Position numbers and translations under genes: made by a program. The notes under the pieces were generated by a model, which had not been told where the DNA came from, made no database searches, and worked only from the letters and a program-made list of their open reading frames with translations. 64,000 nt of DNA from positions 3,091,501-3,155,500 of the forward strand of contig JAYJMM010000114.1 in the NCBI GenBank assembly GCA_037349105.1, given 5' to 3'. Origin of the DNA: Limnomonas spitsbergensis. Its lineage: Eukaryota; Chlorophyta; Chlorophyceae; Chlamydomonadales. This document shows positions 54,328 to 64,000 of this stretch, in pieces (within the stretch, counting starts at the first letter, position 1; each line of letters starts with the position of its first letter).

Positions 54328-55458
54328 CAGGGCGGGTCAGATGTATCGACACGTTTTAGGGGTACTGAGGTTTGACCTGCCGTCCCAACCTGGTTCACAC
54401 TAGCAGTACCAACTGCAATTTGAAGTAATCTCTCTAGGAACTGCCTCGATCGACCTGGTGTGTTGCTACATCGTCAAGTGCTGTAATCAGCTTGCCATAC
54501 ACGGTTTATTGAGGTCTGTTGGGGTATCATTTGAATCCGAATGGCAGTTGGATGCCAAAAACTGCCCCGTTGGGTACCAACCTTGCGGCGGCTGAGCCTG
54601 AAAAGTGGCCAAAACCCGGTTAAGGTAGAACCTTAAGTGGGTGTAGGTGGGCCATAGACGGAGGCATTGCCACCTTCCCTGGGTCATTTGGCCAATCCAA
54701 CATGCAGATATGGCCTTCCATGTGGCCCACATCAGGGCTGTCTTTGATGGATTGGAATTCACTCCATACCTGTCTGATTGCTATGATGTCTGGTGATTCA
54801 GAGAGCCTGAGAGTAGCTCATTAAGACTGCTCACCAAATTTTTGCACCATTCCCAACTCCAGAGGCTGCAAATTTGGGGCAAAGGTGGCTTGTCAGGAAG
54901 CCATGCCCCTTGCCCCATGCAGCCCCTCGGCCATGCAAGCTCCCATATCACTGCCACTGAGTTCCAGAATGCCTCAAGTCAGGTATCCACTCTTTATTCA
55001 CACATCTTGATTTCCATGTCCTTTATTCCAGGCTCCCCTTCTTATCTGAGCTGAGCCAGCCAGATCTGCCGAGGACTGGTTTTGCGAGAGGATGGAAAAA
55101 AACAGCACTGGTGGTTTCAGAGTCACAACCCTAGCCTGTACAGCAGGTAATACTTCAGATATGGAGGCCAGCACTGCAATATAACATCCTCAAAAAATTA
55201 GAGGCAGGCCCCTCAGCATGGCCAAGTTATCTCAAAACATAAATTTATTGGAGTTGGTGATTCTGTCAAGTGGACTCCTTAAGCCCATTGTGTTTGCGTT
55301 TGATTATCTCAAGGGACAGTTGGTGCCTACCAGTATTAGTGCACTGCTAGCAATCAGGTTAGAGCACAGTCAATGTGTAAGTGATATCAAGTCATGACCT
55401 CACCTCCTTGCACTGCTGGGCCTGTCCACGTTTTTACGATACATATGACCCGCCCTGT
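54328..55458. repeat. Spacer, copies 26/27 (7-bp deletion at its edge)
   Basis: Same deletion; CCTC/GTGT and GTATCC. Confidence 0.88.
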
Positions 55459-55484
55459 GCTGTAGCGGCGGGTGGCAAGAATTT

Positions 55485-56594
55485 TCAATATTTTGTCTTG
55501 TCGCCCTTCTTGCGCATGCATGCAACGATCCTTTTGGGCATGCTGCCCACCAGCTTACAGAAGTACTCCTTGGGTACTGCTGCTACCTCCTTGATCAGGG
55601 ATACCTTAAACTCCTGGAGAGTTCTGCAGCCCTTAACGTCCATCTTGGCCTGCATATATCCCCAAAAGTTCTCGATCGGACTCAAGTCCGGGCTGTTGGG
55701 AGGCCACTTCTGGAGGAGGCCCACGCTGCTGCCACGCTGGGAGTTCCACCTCTTCACCACAGGTATGGCTGCTCTGTGAGTAGGGTCGTTGTCCTGCTGA
55801 AGGTACCATGTAGCAATGTCGTGCTGGGTGAAGAGGCGCTGTCCCTCAGGCAGGAATGTCGCCTTCACGACCTCCTCATACTCCTCTGTGGTGATATTCC
55901 TGGCCACCTGGCCCCTCTTGTTCTTGAAGGTGGTCTTCTGGCTGCTGGTGCCTGTCACAAAGTGAAGCTTGCTGATTCCCCACTTGCAGATGCCCGCATA
56001 CACGTTGAGGACCAGGGGATGATTTGGAGAGGCTGCCTCACGTACCGCTCTCTCACCCTCACCCTCCATGCCCCAGGACACAGGCTGCACCTTCACCCCT
56101 GGGTAGGTAAATGGAAACTTCTTCCGGTCGGTGAAGAGGACGTGGCTCCAGTCCCTTCCCTTGCTGGCTTTGCAGAAGTCCAGCCGCTTCTGTCGAGTTG
56201 ACCCCGAAAGCTGCTTCCTAGGCGCACCCCGCAGAACCCTCAATTTTTTTCCCATCTCCGATGCGTGCCTCCGGGCTGCTCGAATGACAGTCTTCTTCCC
56301 CACTGGCCTGGTGACCAAGCCTAATGTCCCAAGCTCCTGCGCAACTGTTTTTGCACCACCATGCTGGTTGCTCAGCAGCAGGTCATAGGCCCGGGACTCC
56401 GCCTCTGGGCTGAGGATCCTCTTCTTGCCGGACTTTGGCGCGACGTGGACAGCTCCGGAATCTTTATATCGCTGCACCCAGTGCTCCACAACCCTGTCGG
56501 ACAGTCCAAGCTGCCTAGCTGTCTTGGAGATGTCGTGGTCCTCATTCCACCTCGTTACGATAGCCCAACGGAGTTCTTCAGAGGTGAGCCCCAT
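55485..56594 (-). CDS. Tc1/mariner-like transposase, copy 27 (N19D)
   Basis: Full-length frame with Asp19. It starts a second N19D tract, which here goes with GTATCC and GACCTGCC spacers, unlike the first tract. Confidence 0.85.
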   Translation of the reverse strand: MGLTSEELRWAIVTRWNEDHDISKTARQLGLSDRVVEHWVQRYKDSGAVHVAPKSGKKRILSPEAESRAYDLLLSNQHGGAKTVAQELGTLGLVTRPVGKKTVIRAARRHASEMGKKLRVLRGAPRKQLSGSTRQKRLDFCKASKGRDWSHVLFTDRKKFPFTYPGVKVQPVSWGMEGEGERAVREAASPNHPLVLNVYAGICKWGISKLHFVTGTSSQKTTFKNKRGQVARNITTEEYEEVVKATFLPEGQRLFTQHDIATWYLQQDNDPTHRAAIPVVKRWNSQRGSSVGLLQKWPPNSPDLSPIENFWGYMQAKMDVKGCRTLQEFKVSLIKEVAAVPKEYFCKLVGSMPKRIVACMRKKGDKTKY

Positions 56595-56774
56595 GGGAGC
56601 AAATGAGGCCCTGAAATGCAATAATTTTAGGGATGCCAATTTTGTGCTCTTGAGTAGCCAGGTCTTATTTCGCTTTGCGTGGGTGTTGCACTTCCCTAGG
56701 GCATGCCCACCAGGTGTGTGCATGGTCCTGGTCCCACTGATGATGTTCAAGACCTGCGAGCTTTTCTTCCGGGT

Positions 56775-57906
56775 ACAGGGCGGGTCAGATGTATCGACAC
56801 GTTTTAGGGGTACTGAGGTTTGACCTGCCGTCCCAACCTGGTTCACACTAGCAGTACCAACTGCAATTTGAAGTAATCTCTCTAGGAACTGCCTCGATCG
56901 ACCTGGTGTGTTGCTACATCGTCAAGTGCTGTAATCAGCTTGCCATACACGGTTTATTGAGGTCTGTTGGGGTATCATTTGAATCCGAATGGCAGTTGGA
57001 TGCCAAAAACTGCCCCGTTGGGTACCAACCTTGCGGCGGCTGAGCCTGAAAAGTGGCCAAAACCCGGTTAAGGTAGAACCTTAAGTGGGTGTAGGTGGGC
57101 CATAGACGGAGGCATTGCCACCTTCCCTGGGTCATTTGGCCAATCCAACATGCAGATATGGCCTTCCATGTGGCCCACATCAGGGCTGTCTTTGATGGAT
57201 TGGAATTCACTCCATACCTGTCTGATTGCTATGATGTCTGGTGATTCAGAGAGCCTGAGAGTAGCTCATTAAGACTGCTCACCAAATTTTTGCACCATTC
57301 CCAACTCCAGAGGCTGCAAATTTGGGGCAAAGGTGGCTTGTCAGGAAGCCATGCCCCTTGCCCCATGCAGCCCCTCGGCCATGCAAGCTCCCATATCACT
57401 GCCACTGAGTTCCAGAATGCCTCAAGTCAGGTATCCACTCTTTATTCACACATCTTGATTTCCATGTCCTTTATTCCAGGCTCCCCTTCTTATCTGAGCT
57501 GAGCCAGCCAGATCTGCCGAGGACTGGTTTTGCGAGAGGATGGAAAAAAACAGCACTGGTGGTTTCAGAGTCACAACCCTAGCCTGTACAGCAGGTAATA
57601 CTTCAGATATGGAGGCCAGCACTGCAATATAACATCCTCAAAAAATTAGAGGCAGGCCCCTCAGCATGGCCAAGTTATCTCAAAACATAAATTTATTGGA
57701 GTTGGTGATTCTGTCAAGTGGACTCCTTAAGCCCATTGTGTTTGCGTTTGATTATCTCAAGGGACAGTTGGTGCCTACCAGTATTAGTGCACTGCTAGCA
57801 ATCAGGTTAGAGCACAGTCAATGTGTAAGTGATATCAAGTCATGACCTCACCTCCTTGCACTGCTGGGCCTGTCCACGTTTTTACGATACATATGACCCG
57901 CCCTGT
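56775..57906. repeat. Spacer, copies 27/28
   Basis: Full-length, CCTC/GTGT, with an intact right inverted repeat. Confidence 0.85.
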
Positions 57907-57932
57907 GCTGTAGCGGCGGGTGGCAAGAATTT

Positions 57933-59042
57933 TCAATATTTTGTCTTGTCGCCCTTCTTGCGCATGCATGCAACGATCCTTTTGGGCATGCTGCCCACCA
58001 GCTTACAGAAGTACTCCTTGGGTACTGCTGCTACCTCCTTGATCAGGGATACCTTAAACTCCTGGAGAGTTCTGCAGCCCTTAACGTCCATCTTGGCCTG
58101 CATATATCCCCAAAAGTTCTCGATCGGACTCAAGTCCGGGCTGTTGGGAGGCCACTTCTGGAGGAGGCCCACGCTGCTGCCACGCTGGGAGTTCCACCTC
58201 TTCACCACAGGTATGGCTGCTCTGTGAGTAGGGTCGTTGTCCTGCTGAAGGTACCATGTAGCAATGTCGTGCTGGGTGAAGAGGCGCTGTCCCTCAGGCA
58301 GGAATGTCGCCTTCACGACCTCCTCATACTCCTCTGTGGTGATATTCCTGGCCACCTGGCCCCTCTTGTTCTTGAAGGTGGTCTTCTGGCTGCTGGTGCC
58401 TGTCACAAAGTGAAGCTTGCTGATTCCCCACTTGCAGATGCCCGCATACACGTTGAGGACCAGGGGATGATTTGGAGAGGCTGCCTCACGTACCGCTCTC
58501 TCACCCTCACCCTCCATGCCCCAGGACACAGGCTGCACCTTCACCCCTGGGTAGGTAAATGGAAACTTCTTCCGGTCGGTGAAGAGGACGTGGCTCCAGT
58601 CCCTTCCCTTGCTGGCTTTGCAGAAGTCCAGCCGCTTCTGTCGAGTTGACCCCGAAAGCTGCTTCCTAGGCGCACCCCGCAGAACCCTCAATTTTTTTCC
58701 CATCTCCGATGCGTGCCTCCGGGCTGCTCGAATGACAGTCTTCTTCCCCACTGGCCTGGTGACCAAGCCTAATGTCCCAAGCTCCTGCGCAACTGTTTTT
58801 GCACCACCATGCTGGTTGCTCAGCAGCAGGTCATAGGCCCGGGACTCCGCCTCTGGGCTGAGGATCCTCTTCTTGCCGGACTTTGGCGCGACGTGGACAG
58901 CTCCGGAATCTTTATATCGCTGCACCCAGTGCTCCACAACCCTGTCGGACAGTCCAAGCTGCCTAGCTGTCTTGGAGATGTCGTGGTCCTCATTCCACCT
59001 CGTTACGATAGCCCAACGGAGTTCTTCAGAGGTGAGCCCCAT
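57933..59042 (-). CDS. Tc1/mariner-like transposase, copy 28 (N19D)
   Basis: Full-length frame with Asp19; complete element. Confidence 0.85.
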   Translation of the reverse strand: MGLTSEELRWAIVTRWNEDHDISKTARQLGLSDRVVEHWVQRYKDSGAVHVAPKSGKKRILSPEAESRAYDLLLSNQHGGAKTVAQELGTLGLVTRPVGKKTVIRAARRHASEMGKKLRVLRGAPRKQLSGSTRQKRLDFCKASKGRDWSHVLFTDRKKFPFTYPGVKVQPVSWGMEGEGERAVREAASPNHPLVLNVYAGICKWGISKLHFVTGTSSQKTTFKNKRGQVARNITTEEYEEVVKATFLPEGQRLFTQHDIATWYLQQDNDPTHRAAIPVVKRWNSQRGSSVGLLQKWPPNSPDLSPIENFWGYMQAKMDVKGCRTLQEFKVSLIKEVAAVPKEYFCKLVGSMPKRIVACMRKKGDKTKY

Positions 59043-59222
59043 GGGAGCAAATGAGGCCCTGAAATGCAATAATTTTAGGGATGCCAATTTTGTGCTCTTG
59101 AGTAGCCAGGTCTTATTTCGCTTTGCGTGGGTGTTGCACTTCCCTAGGGCATGCCCACCAGGTGTGTGCATGGTCCTGGTCCCACTGATGATGTTCAAGA
59201 CCTGCGAGCTTTTCTTCCGGGT

Positions 59223-60354
59223 ACAGGGCGGGTCAGATGTATCGACACGTTTTAGGGGTACTGAGGTTTGACCTGCCGTCCCAACCTGGTTCACACTAGC
59301 AGTACCAACTGCAATTTGAAGTAATCTCTCTAGGAACTGCCTCGATCGACCTGGTGTGTTGCTACATCGTCAAGTGCTGTAATCAGCTTGCCATACACGG
59401 TTTATTGAGGTCTGTTGGGGTATCATTTGAATCCGAATGGCAGTTGGATGCCAAAAACTGCCCCGTTGGGTACCAACCTTGCGGCGGCTGAGCCTGAAAA
59501 GTGGCCAAAACCCGGTTAAGGTAGAACCTTAAGTGGGTGTAGGTGGGCCATAGACGGAGGCATTGCCACCTTCCCTGGGTCATTTGGCCAATCCAACATG
59601 CAGATATGGCCTTCCATGTGGCCCACATCAGGGCTGTCTTTGATGGATTGGAATTCACTCCATACCTGTCTGATTGCTATGATGTCTGGTGATTCAGAGA
59701 GCCTGAGAGTAGCTCATTAAGACTGCTCACCAAATTTTTGCACCATTCCCAACTCCAGAGGCTGCAAATTTGGGGCAAAGGTGGCTTGTCAGGAAGCCAT
59801 GCCCCTTGCCCCATGCAGCCCCTCGGCCATGCAAGCTCCCATATCACTGCCACTGAGTTCCAGAATGCCTCAAGTCAGGTATCCACTCTTTATTCACACA
59901 TCTTGATTTCCATGTCCTTTATTCCAGGCTCCCCTTCTTATCTGAGCTGAGCCAGCCAGATCTGCCGAGGACTGGTTTTGCGAGAGGATGGAAAAAAACA
60001 GCACTGGTGGTTTCAGAGTCACAACCCTAGCCTGTACAGCAGGTAATACTTCAGATATGGAGGCCAGCACTGCAATATAACATCCTCAAAAAATTAGAGG
60101 CAGGCCCCTCAGCATGGCCAAGTTATCTCAAAACATAAATTTATTGGAGTTGGTGATTCTGTCAAGTGGACTCCTTAAGCCCATTGTGTTTGCGTTTGAT
60201 TATCTCAAGGGACAGTTGGTGCCTACCAGTATTAGTGCACTGCTAGCAATCAGGTTAGAGCACAGTCAATGTGTAAGTGATATCAAGTCATGACCTCACC
60301 TCCTTGCACTGCTGGGCCTGTCCACGTTTTTACGATACATATGACCCGCCCTGT
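59223..60354. repeat. Spacer, copies 28/29
   Basis: Full-length, CCTC/GTGT. Confidence 0.85.
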
Positions 60355-60380
60355 GCTGTAGCGGCGGGTGGCAAGAATTT

Positions 60381-61490
60381 TCAATATTTTGTCTTGTCGC
60401 CCTTCTTGCGCATGCATGCAACGATCCTTTTGGGCATGCTGCCCACCAGCTTACAGAAGTACTCCTTGGGTACTGCTGCTACCTCCTTGATCAGGGATAC
60501 CTTAAACTCCTGGAGAGTTCTGCAGCCCTTAACGTCCATCTTGGCCTGCATATATCCCCAAAAGTTCTCGATCGGACTCAAGTCCGGGCTGTTGGGAGGC
60601 CACTTCTGGAGGAGGCCCACGCTGCTGCCACGCTGGGAGTTCCACCTCTTCACCACAGGTATGGCTGCTCTGTGAGTAGGGTCGTTGTCCTGCTGAAGGT
60701 ACCATGTAGCAATGTCGTGCTGGGTGAAGAGGCGCTGTCCCTCAGGCAGGAATGTCGCCTTCACGACCTCCTCATACTCCTCTGTGGTGATATTCCTGGC
60801 CACCTGGCCCCTCTTGTTCTTGAAGGTGGTCTTCTGGCTGCTGGTGCCTGTCACAAAGTGAAGCTTGCTGATTCCCCACTTGCAGATGCCCGCATACACG
60901 TTGAGGACCAGGGGATGATTTGGAGAGGCTGCCTCACGTACCGCTCTCTCACCCTCACCCTCCATGCCCCAGGACACAGGCTGCACCTTCACCCCTGGGT
61001 AGGTAAATGGAAACTTCTTCCGGTCGGTGAAGAGGACGTGGCTCCAGTCCCTTCCCTTGCTGGCTTTGCAGAAGTCCAGCCGCTTCTGTCGAGTTGACCC
61101 CGAAAGCTGCTTCCTAGGCGCACCCCGCAGAACCCTCAATTTTTTTCCCATCTCCGATGCGTGCCTCCGGGCTGCTCGAATGACAGTCTTCTTCCCCACT
61201 GGCCTGGTGACCAAGCCTAATGTCCCAAGCTCCTGCGCAACTGTTTTTGCACCACCATGCTGGTTGCTCAGCAGCAGGTCATAGGCCCGGGACTCCGCCT
61301 CTGGGCTGAGGATCCTCTTCTTGCCGGACTTTGGCGCGACGTGGACAGCTCCGGAATCTTTATATCGCTGCACCCAGTGCTCCACAACCCTGTCGGACAG
61401 TCCAAGCTGCCTAGCTGTCTTGGAGATGTCGTGGTCCTCATTCCACCTCGTTACGATAGCCCAACGGAGTTCTTCAGAGGTGAGCCCCAT
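60381..61490 (-). CDS. Tc1/mariner-like transposase, copy 29 (N19D)
   Basis: Full-length frame with Asp19; complete element. Confidence 0.85.
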   Translation of the reverse strand: MGLTSEELRWAIVTRWNEDHDISKTARQLGLSDRVVEHWVQRYKDSGAVHVAPKSGKKRILSPEAESRAYDLLLSNQHGGAKTVAQELGTLGLVTRPVGKKTVIRAARRHASEMGKKLRVLRGAPRKQLSGSTRQKRLDFCKASKGRDWSHVLFTDRKKFPFTYPGVKVQPVSWGMEGEGERAVREAASPNHPLVLNVYAGICKWGISKLHFVTGTSSQKTTFKNKRGQVARNITTEEYEEVVKATFLPEGQRLFTQHDIATWYLQQDNDPTHRAAIPVVKRWNSQRGSSVGLLQKWPPNSPDLSPIENFWGYMQAKMDVKGCRTLQEFKVSLIKEVAAVPKEYFCKLVGSMPKRIVACMRKKGDKTKY

Positions 61491-61670
61491 GGGAGCAAAT
61501 GAGGCCCTGAAATGCAATAATTTTAGGGATGCCAATTTTGTGCTCTTGAGTAGCCAGGTCTTATTTCGCTTTGCGTGGGTGTTGCACTTCCCTAGGGCAT
61601 GCCCACCAGGTGTGTGCATGGTCCTGGTCCCACTGATGATGTTCAAGACCTGCGAGCTTTTCTTCCGGGT

Positions 61671-62802
61671 ACAGGGCGGGTCAGATGTATCGACACGTTT
61701 TAGGGGTACTGAGGTTTGACCTGCCGTCCCAACCTGGTTCACACTAGCAGTACCAACTGCAATTTGAAGTAATCTCTCTAGGAACTGCCTCGATCGACCT
61801 GGTGTGTTGCTACATCGTCAAGTGCTGTAATCAGCTTGCCATACACGGTTTATTGAGGTCTGTTGGGGTATCATTTGAATCCGAATGGCAGTTGGATGCC
61901 AAAAACTGCCCCGTTGGGTACCAACCTTGCGGCGGCTGAGCCTGAAAAGTGGCCAAAACCCGGTTAAGGTAGAACCTTAAGTGGGTGTAGGTGGGCCATA
62001 GACGGAGGCATTGCCACCTTCCCTGGGTCATTTGGCCAATCCAACATGCAGATATGGCCTTCCATGTGGCCCACATCAGGGCTGTCTTTGATGGATTGGA
62101 ATTCACTCCATACCTGTCTGATTGCTATGATGTCTGGTGATTCAGAGAGCCTGAGAGTAGCTCATTAAGACTGCTCACCAAATTTTTGCACCATTCCCAA
62201 CTCCAGAGGCTGCAAATTTGGGGCAAAGGTGGCTTGTCAGGAAGCCATGCCCCTTGCCCCATGCAGCCCCTCGGCCATGCAAGCTCCCATATCACTGCCA
62301 CTGAGTTCCAGAATGCCTCAAGTCAGGTATCCACTCTTTATTCACACATCTTGATTTCCATGTCCTTTATTCCAGGCTCCCCTTCTTATCTGAGCTGAGC
62401 CAGCCAGATCTGCCGAGGACTGGTTTTGCGAGAGGATGGAAAAAAACAGCACTGGTGGTTTCAGAGTCACAACCCTAGCCTGTACAGCAGGTAATACTTC
62501 AGATATGGAGGCCAGCACTGCAATATAACATCCTCAAAAAATTAGAGGCAGGCCCCTCAGCATGGCCAAGTTATCTCAAAACATAAATTTATTGGAGTTG
62601 GTGATTCTGTCAAGTGGACTCCTTAAGCCCATTGTGTTTGCGTTTGATTATCTCAAGGGACAGTTGGTGCCTACCAGTATTAGTGCACTGCTAGCAATCA
62701 GGTTAGAGCACAGTCAATGTGTAAGTGATATCAAGTCATGACCTCACCTCCTTGCACTGCTGGGCTTGTCCACGTTTTTACGATACATATGACCCGCCCT
62801 GT
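61671..62802. repeat. Spacer, copies 29/30
   Basis: CCTC/GTGT with a private change just outside the left inverted repeat (GGGCTTGTCC for GGGCCTGTCC, near 62766). Confidence 0.85.
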
Positions 62803-62828
62803 GCTGTAGCGGCGGGTGGCAAGAATTT

Positions 62829-63938
62829 TCAATATTTTGTCTTGTCGCCCTTCTTGCGCATGCATGCAACGATCCTTTTGGGCATGCTGCCCACCAGCTT
62901 ACAGAAGTACTCCTTGGGTACTGCTGCTACCTCCTTGATCAGGGATACCTTAAACTCCTGGAGAGTTCTGCAGCCCTTAACGTCCATCTTGGCCTGCATA
63001 TATCCCCAAAAGTTCTCGATCGGACTCAAGTCCGGGCTGTTGGGAGGCCACTTCTGGAGGAGGCCCACGCTGCTGCCACGCTGGGAGTTCCACCTCTTCA
63101 CCACAGGTATGGCTGCTCTGTGAGTAGGGTCGTTGTCCTGCTGAAGGTACCATGTAGCAATGTCGTGCTGGGTGAAGAGGCGCTGTCCCTCAGGCAGGAA
63201 TGTCGCCTTCACGACCTCCTCATACTCCTCTGTGGTGATATTCCTGGCCACCTGGCCCCTCTTGTTCTTGAAGGTGGTCTTCTGGCTGCTGGTGCCTGTC
63301 ACAAAGTGAAGCTTGCTGATTCCCCACTTGCAGATGCCCGCATACACGTTGAGGACCAGGGGATGATTTGGAGAGGCTGCCTCACGTACCGCTCTCTCAC
63401 CCTCACCCTCCATGCCCCAGGACACAGGCTGCACCTTCACCCCTGGGTAGGTAAATGGAAACTTCTTCCGGTCGGTGAAGAGGACGTGGCTCCAGTCCCT
63501 TCCCTTGCTGGCTTTGCAGAAGTCCAGCCGCTTCTGTCGAGTTGACCCCGAAAGCTGCTTCCTAGGCGCACCCCGCAGAACCCTCAATTTTTTTCCCATC
63601 TCCGATGCGTGCCTCCGGGCTGCTCGAATGACAGTCTTCTTCCCCACTGGCCTGGTGACCAAGCCTAATGTCCCAAGCTCCTGCGCAACTGTTTTTGCAC
63701 CACCATGCTGGTTGCTCAGCAGCAGGTCATAGGCCCGGGACTCCGCCTCTGGGCTGAGGATCCTCTTCTTGCCGGACTTTGGCGCGACGTGGACAGCTCC
63801 GGAATCTTTATATCGCTGCACCCAGTGCTCCACAACCCTGTCGGACAGTCCAAGCTGCCTAGCTGTCTTGGAGATGTCGTGGTCCTCATTCCACCTCGTT
63901 ACGATAGCCCAACGGAGTTCTTCAGAGGTGAGCCCCAT
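62829..63938 (-). CDS. Tc1/mariner-like transposase, copy 30 (N19D)
   Basis: Full-length frame with Asp19. The window ends 62 bp upstream of its start codon, so the right inverted repeat and next spacer are not seen. Confidence 0.85.
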   Translation of the reverse strand: MGLTSEELRWAIVTRWNEDHDISKTARQLGLSDRVVEHWVQRYKDSGAVHVAPKSGKKRILSPEAESRAYDLLLSNQHGGAKTVAQELGTLGLVTRPVGKKTVIRAARRHASEMGKKLRVLRGAPRKQLSGSTRQKRLDFCKASKGRDWSHVLFTDRKKFPFTYPGVKVQPVSWGMEGEGERAVREAASPNHPLVLNVYAGICKWGISKLHFVTGTSSQKTTFKNKRGQVARNITTEEYEEVVKATFLPEGQRLFTQHDIATWYLQQDNDPTHRAAIPVVKRWNSQRGSSVGLLQKWPPNSPDLSPIENFWGYMQAKMDVKGCRTLQEFKVSLIKEVAAVPKEYFCKLVGSMPKRIVACMRKKGDKTKY

Positions 63939-64000
63939 GGGAGCAAATGAGGCCCTGAAATGCAATAATTTTAGGGATGCCAATTTTGTGCTCTTGAGTA

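Larger units (their letters stand above)
1..64000. repeat. Tandem array of a Tc1/mariner-like transposon (30 copies)
   Basis: The whole window is a head-to-tail array. The same transposase stop codon recurs at 2194, 3515, 4836, 6157, 7478, 9926 and so on to 62829, with steps of 2448 bp (18 times), 1321 bp (7), 2441 bp (3) and 2449 bp (1). Long units hold the transposase region plus a spacer of about 1.13 kb; short units hold only the transposase region. All copies face the same way. I noticed only a handful of substitutions and indels between copies. The array starts and ends outside the window, so its full length and flanking host sequence are unknown. Confidence 0.97.

Noticed and set aside
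1..64000. CRISPR array
   Set aside because: The repeats are kilobase-long coding units, not short repeats separated by unique spacers.
1..64000. Bacterial IS630 element array
   Set aside because: The transposase superfamily is shared. However, I see no Shine-Dalgarno sequence before the start, no bacterial neighbours and no bacterial operon context, and AATAAA motifs and a satellite organisation fit a eukaryote better. This is not strictly excluded.

Overview
This 64 kb window is one uninterrupted head-to-tail tandem array. Its repeat unit is a Tc1/mariner-superfamily (ITm, IS630/Tc1-like) DNA transposon whose transposase lies on the minus strand. I count 30 copies: 1 cut off by the window start, 28 complete with an open frame, and 1 broken by a single-base insertion. 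I see no host gene, rRNA, tRNA or CRISPR. The transposase type, the TA-flanked inverted repeats, the TGA stop with AATAAA motifs downstream, and the satellite-like organisation suggest a eukaryotic nuclear genome, perhaps a protist or alga. The sequence alone does not identify the lineage.

Two unit lengths alternate. The long unit is 2448 bp: the 369-codon transposase region plus a spacer of about 1.13 kb. There are 22 spacers. One unit is 2449 bp because of the frameshift insertion, and three consecutive units are 2441 bp because of a shared 7-bp deletion. The short unit is 1321 bp (7 occurrences); it lacks exactly the 1127 bp of spacer, so neighbouring transposase units are fused. From left to right, the steps between copies are: one long (copies 1-2), four short (copies 2-6), fourteen long (copies 6-20), one short (20-21), one long (21-22), two short (22-24), three 2441-bp (24-27) and three 2448-bp (27-30).

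At every long unit the border between transposase region and spacer is a 22-bp inverted repeat with one mismatch, starting ACAGGGCGGGTCA on the right side and mirrored on the left. A TA lies within each arm. Read from the TAs, the transposase sits in a 1350-bp element with 17-bp terminal repeats, the classic layout for this superfamily. The short units begin and end inside these repeats and carry the near-palindrome TACAGTGCTGTA at the fusion point.

Copies are almost identical. The few differences fall into contiguous tracts: stepwise changes in the spacer, an N19D tract, and an R361L tract. One copy is frameshifted exactly where two haplotype tracts meet. This pattern fits repeated unequal exchange, gene conversion or rolling-circle amplification of a transposon-derived satellite. 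Copy number and order also depend on how the assembly resolved the repeats. Copy 7 (9926-11035) and the spacer at 8768-9899 serve as the reference descriptions; other entries give only what differs.
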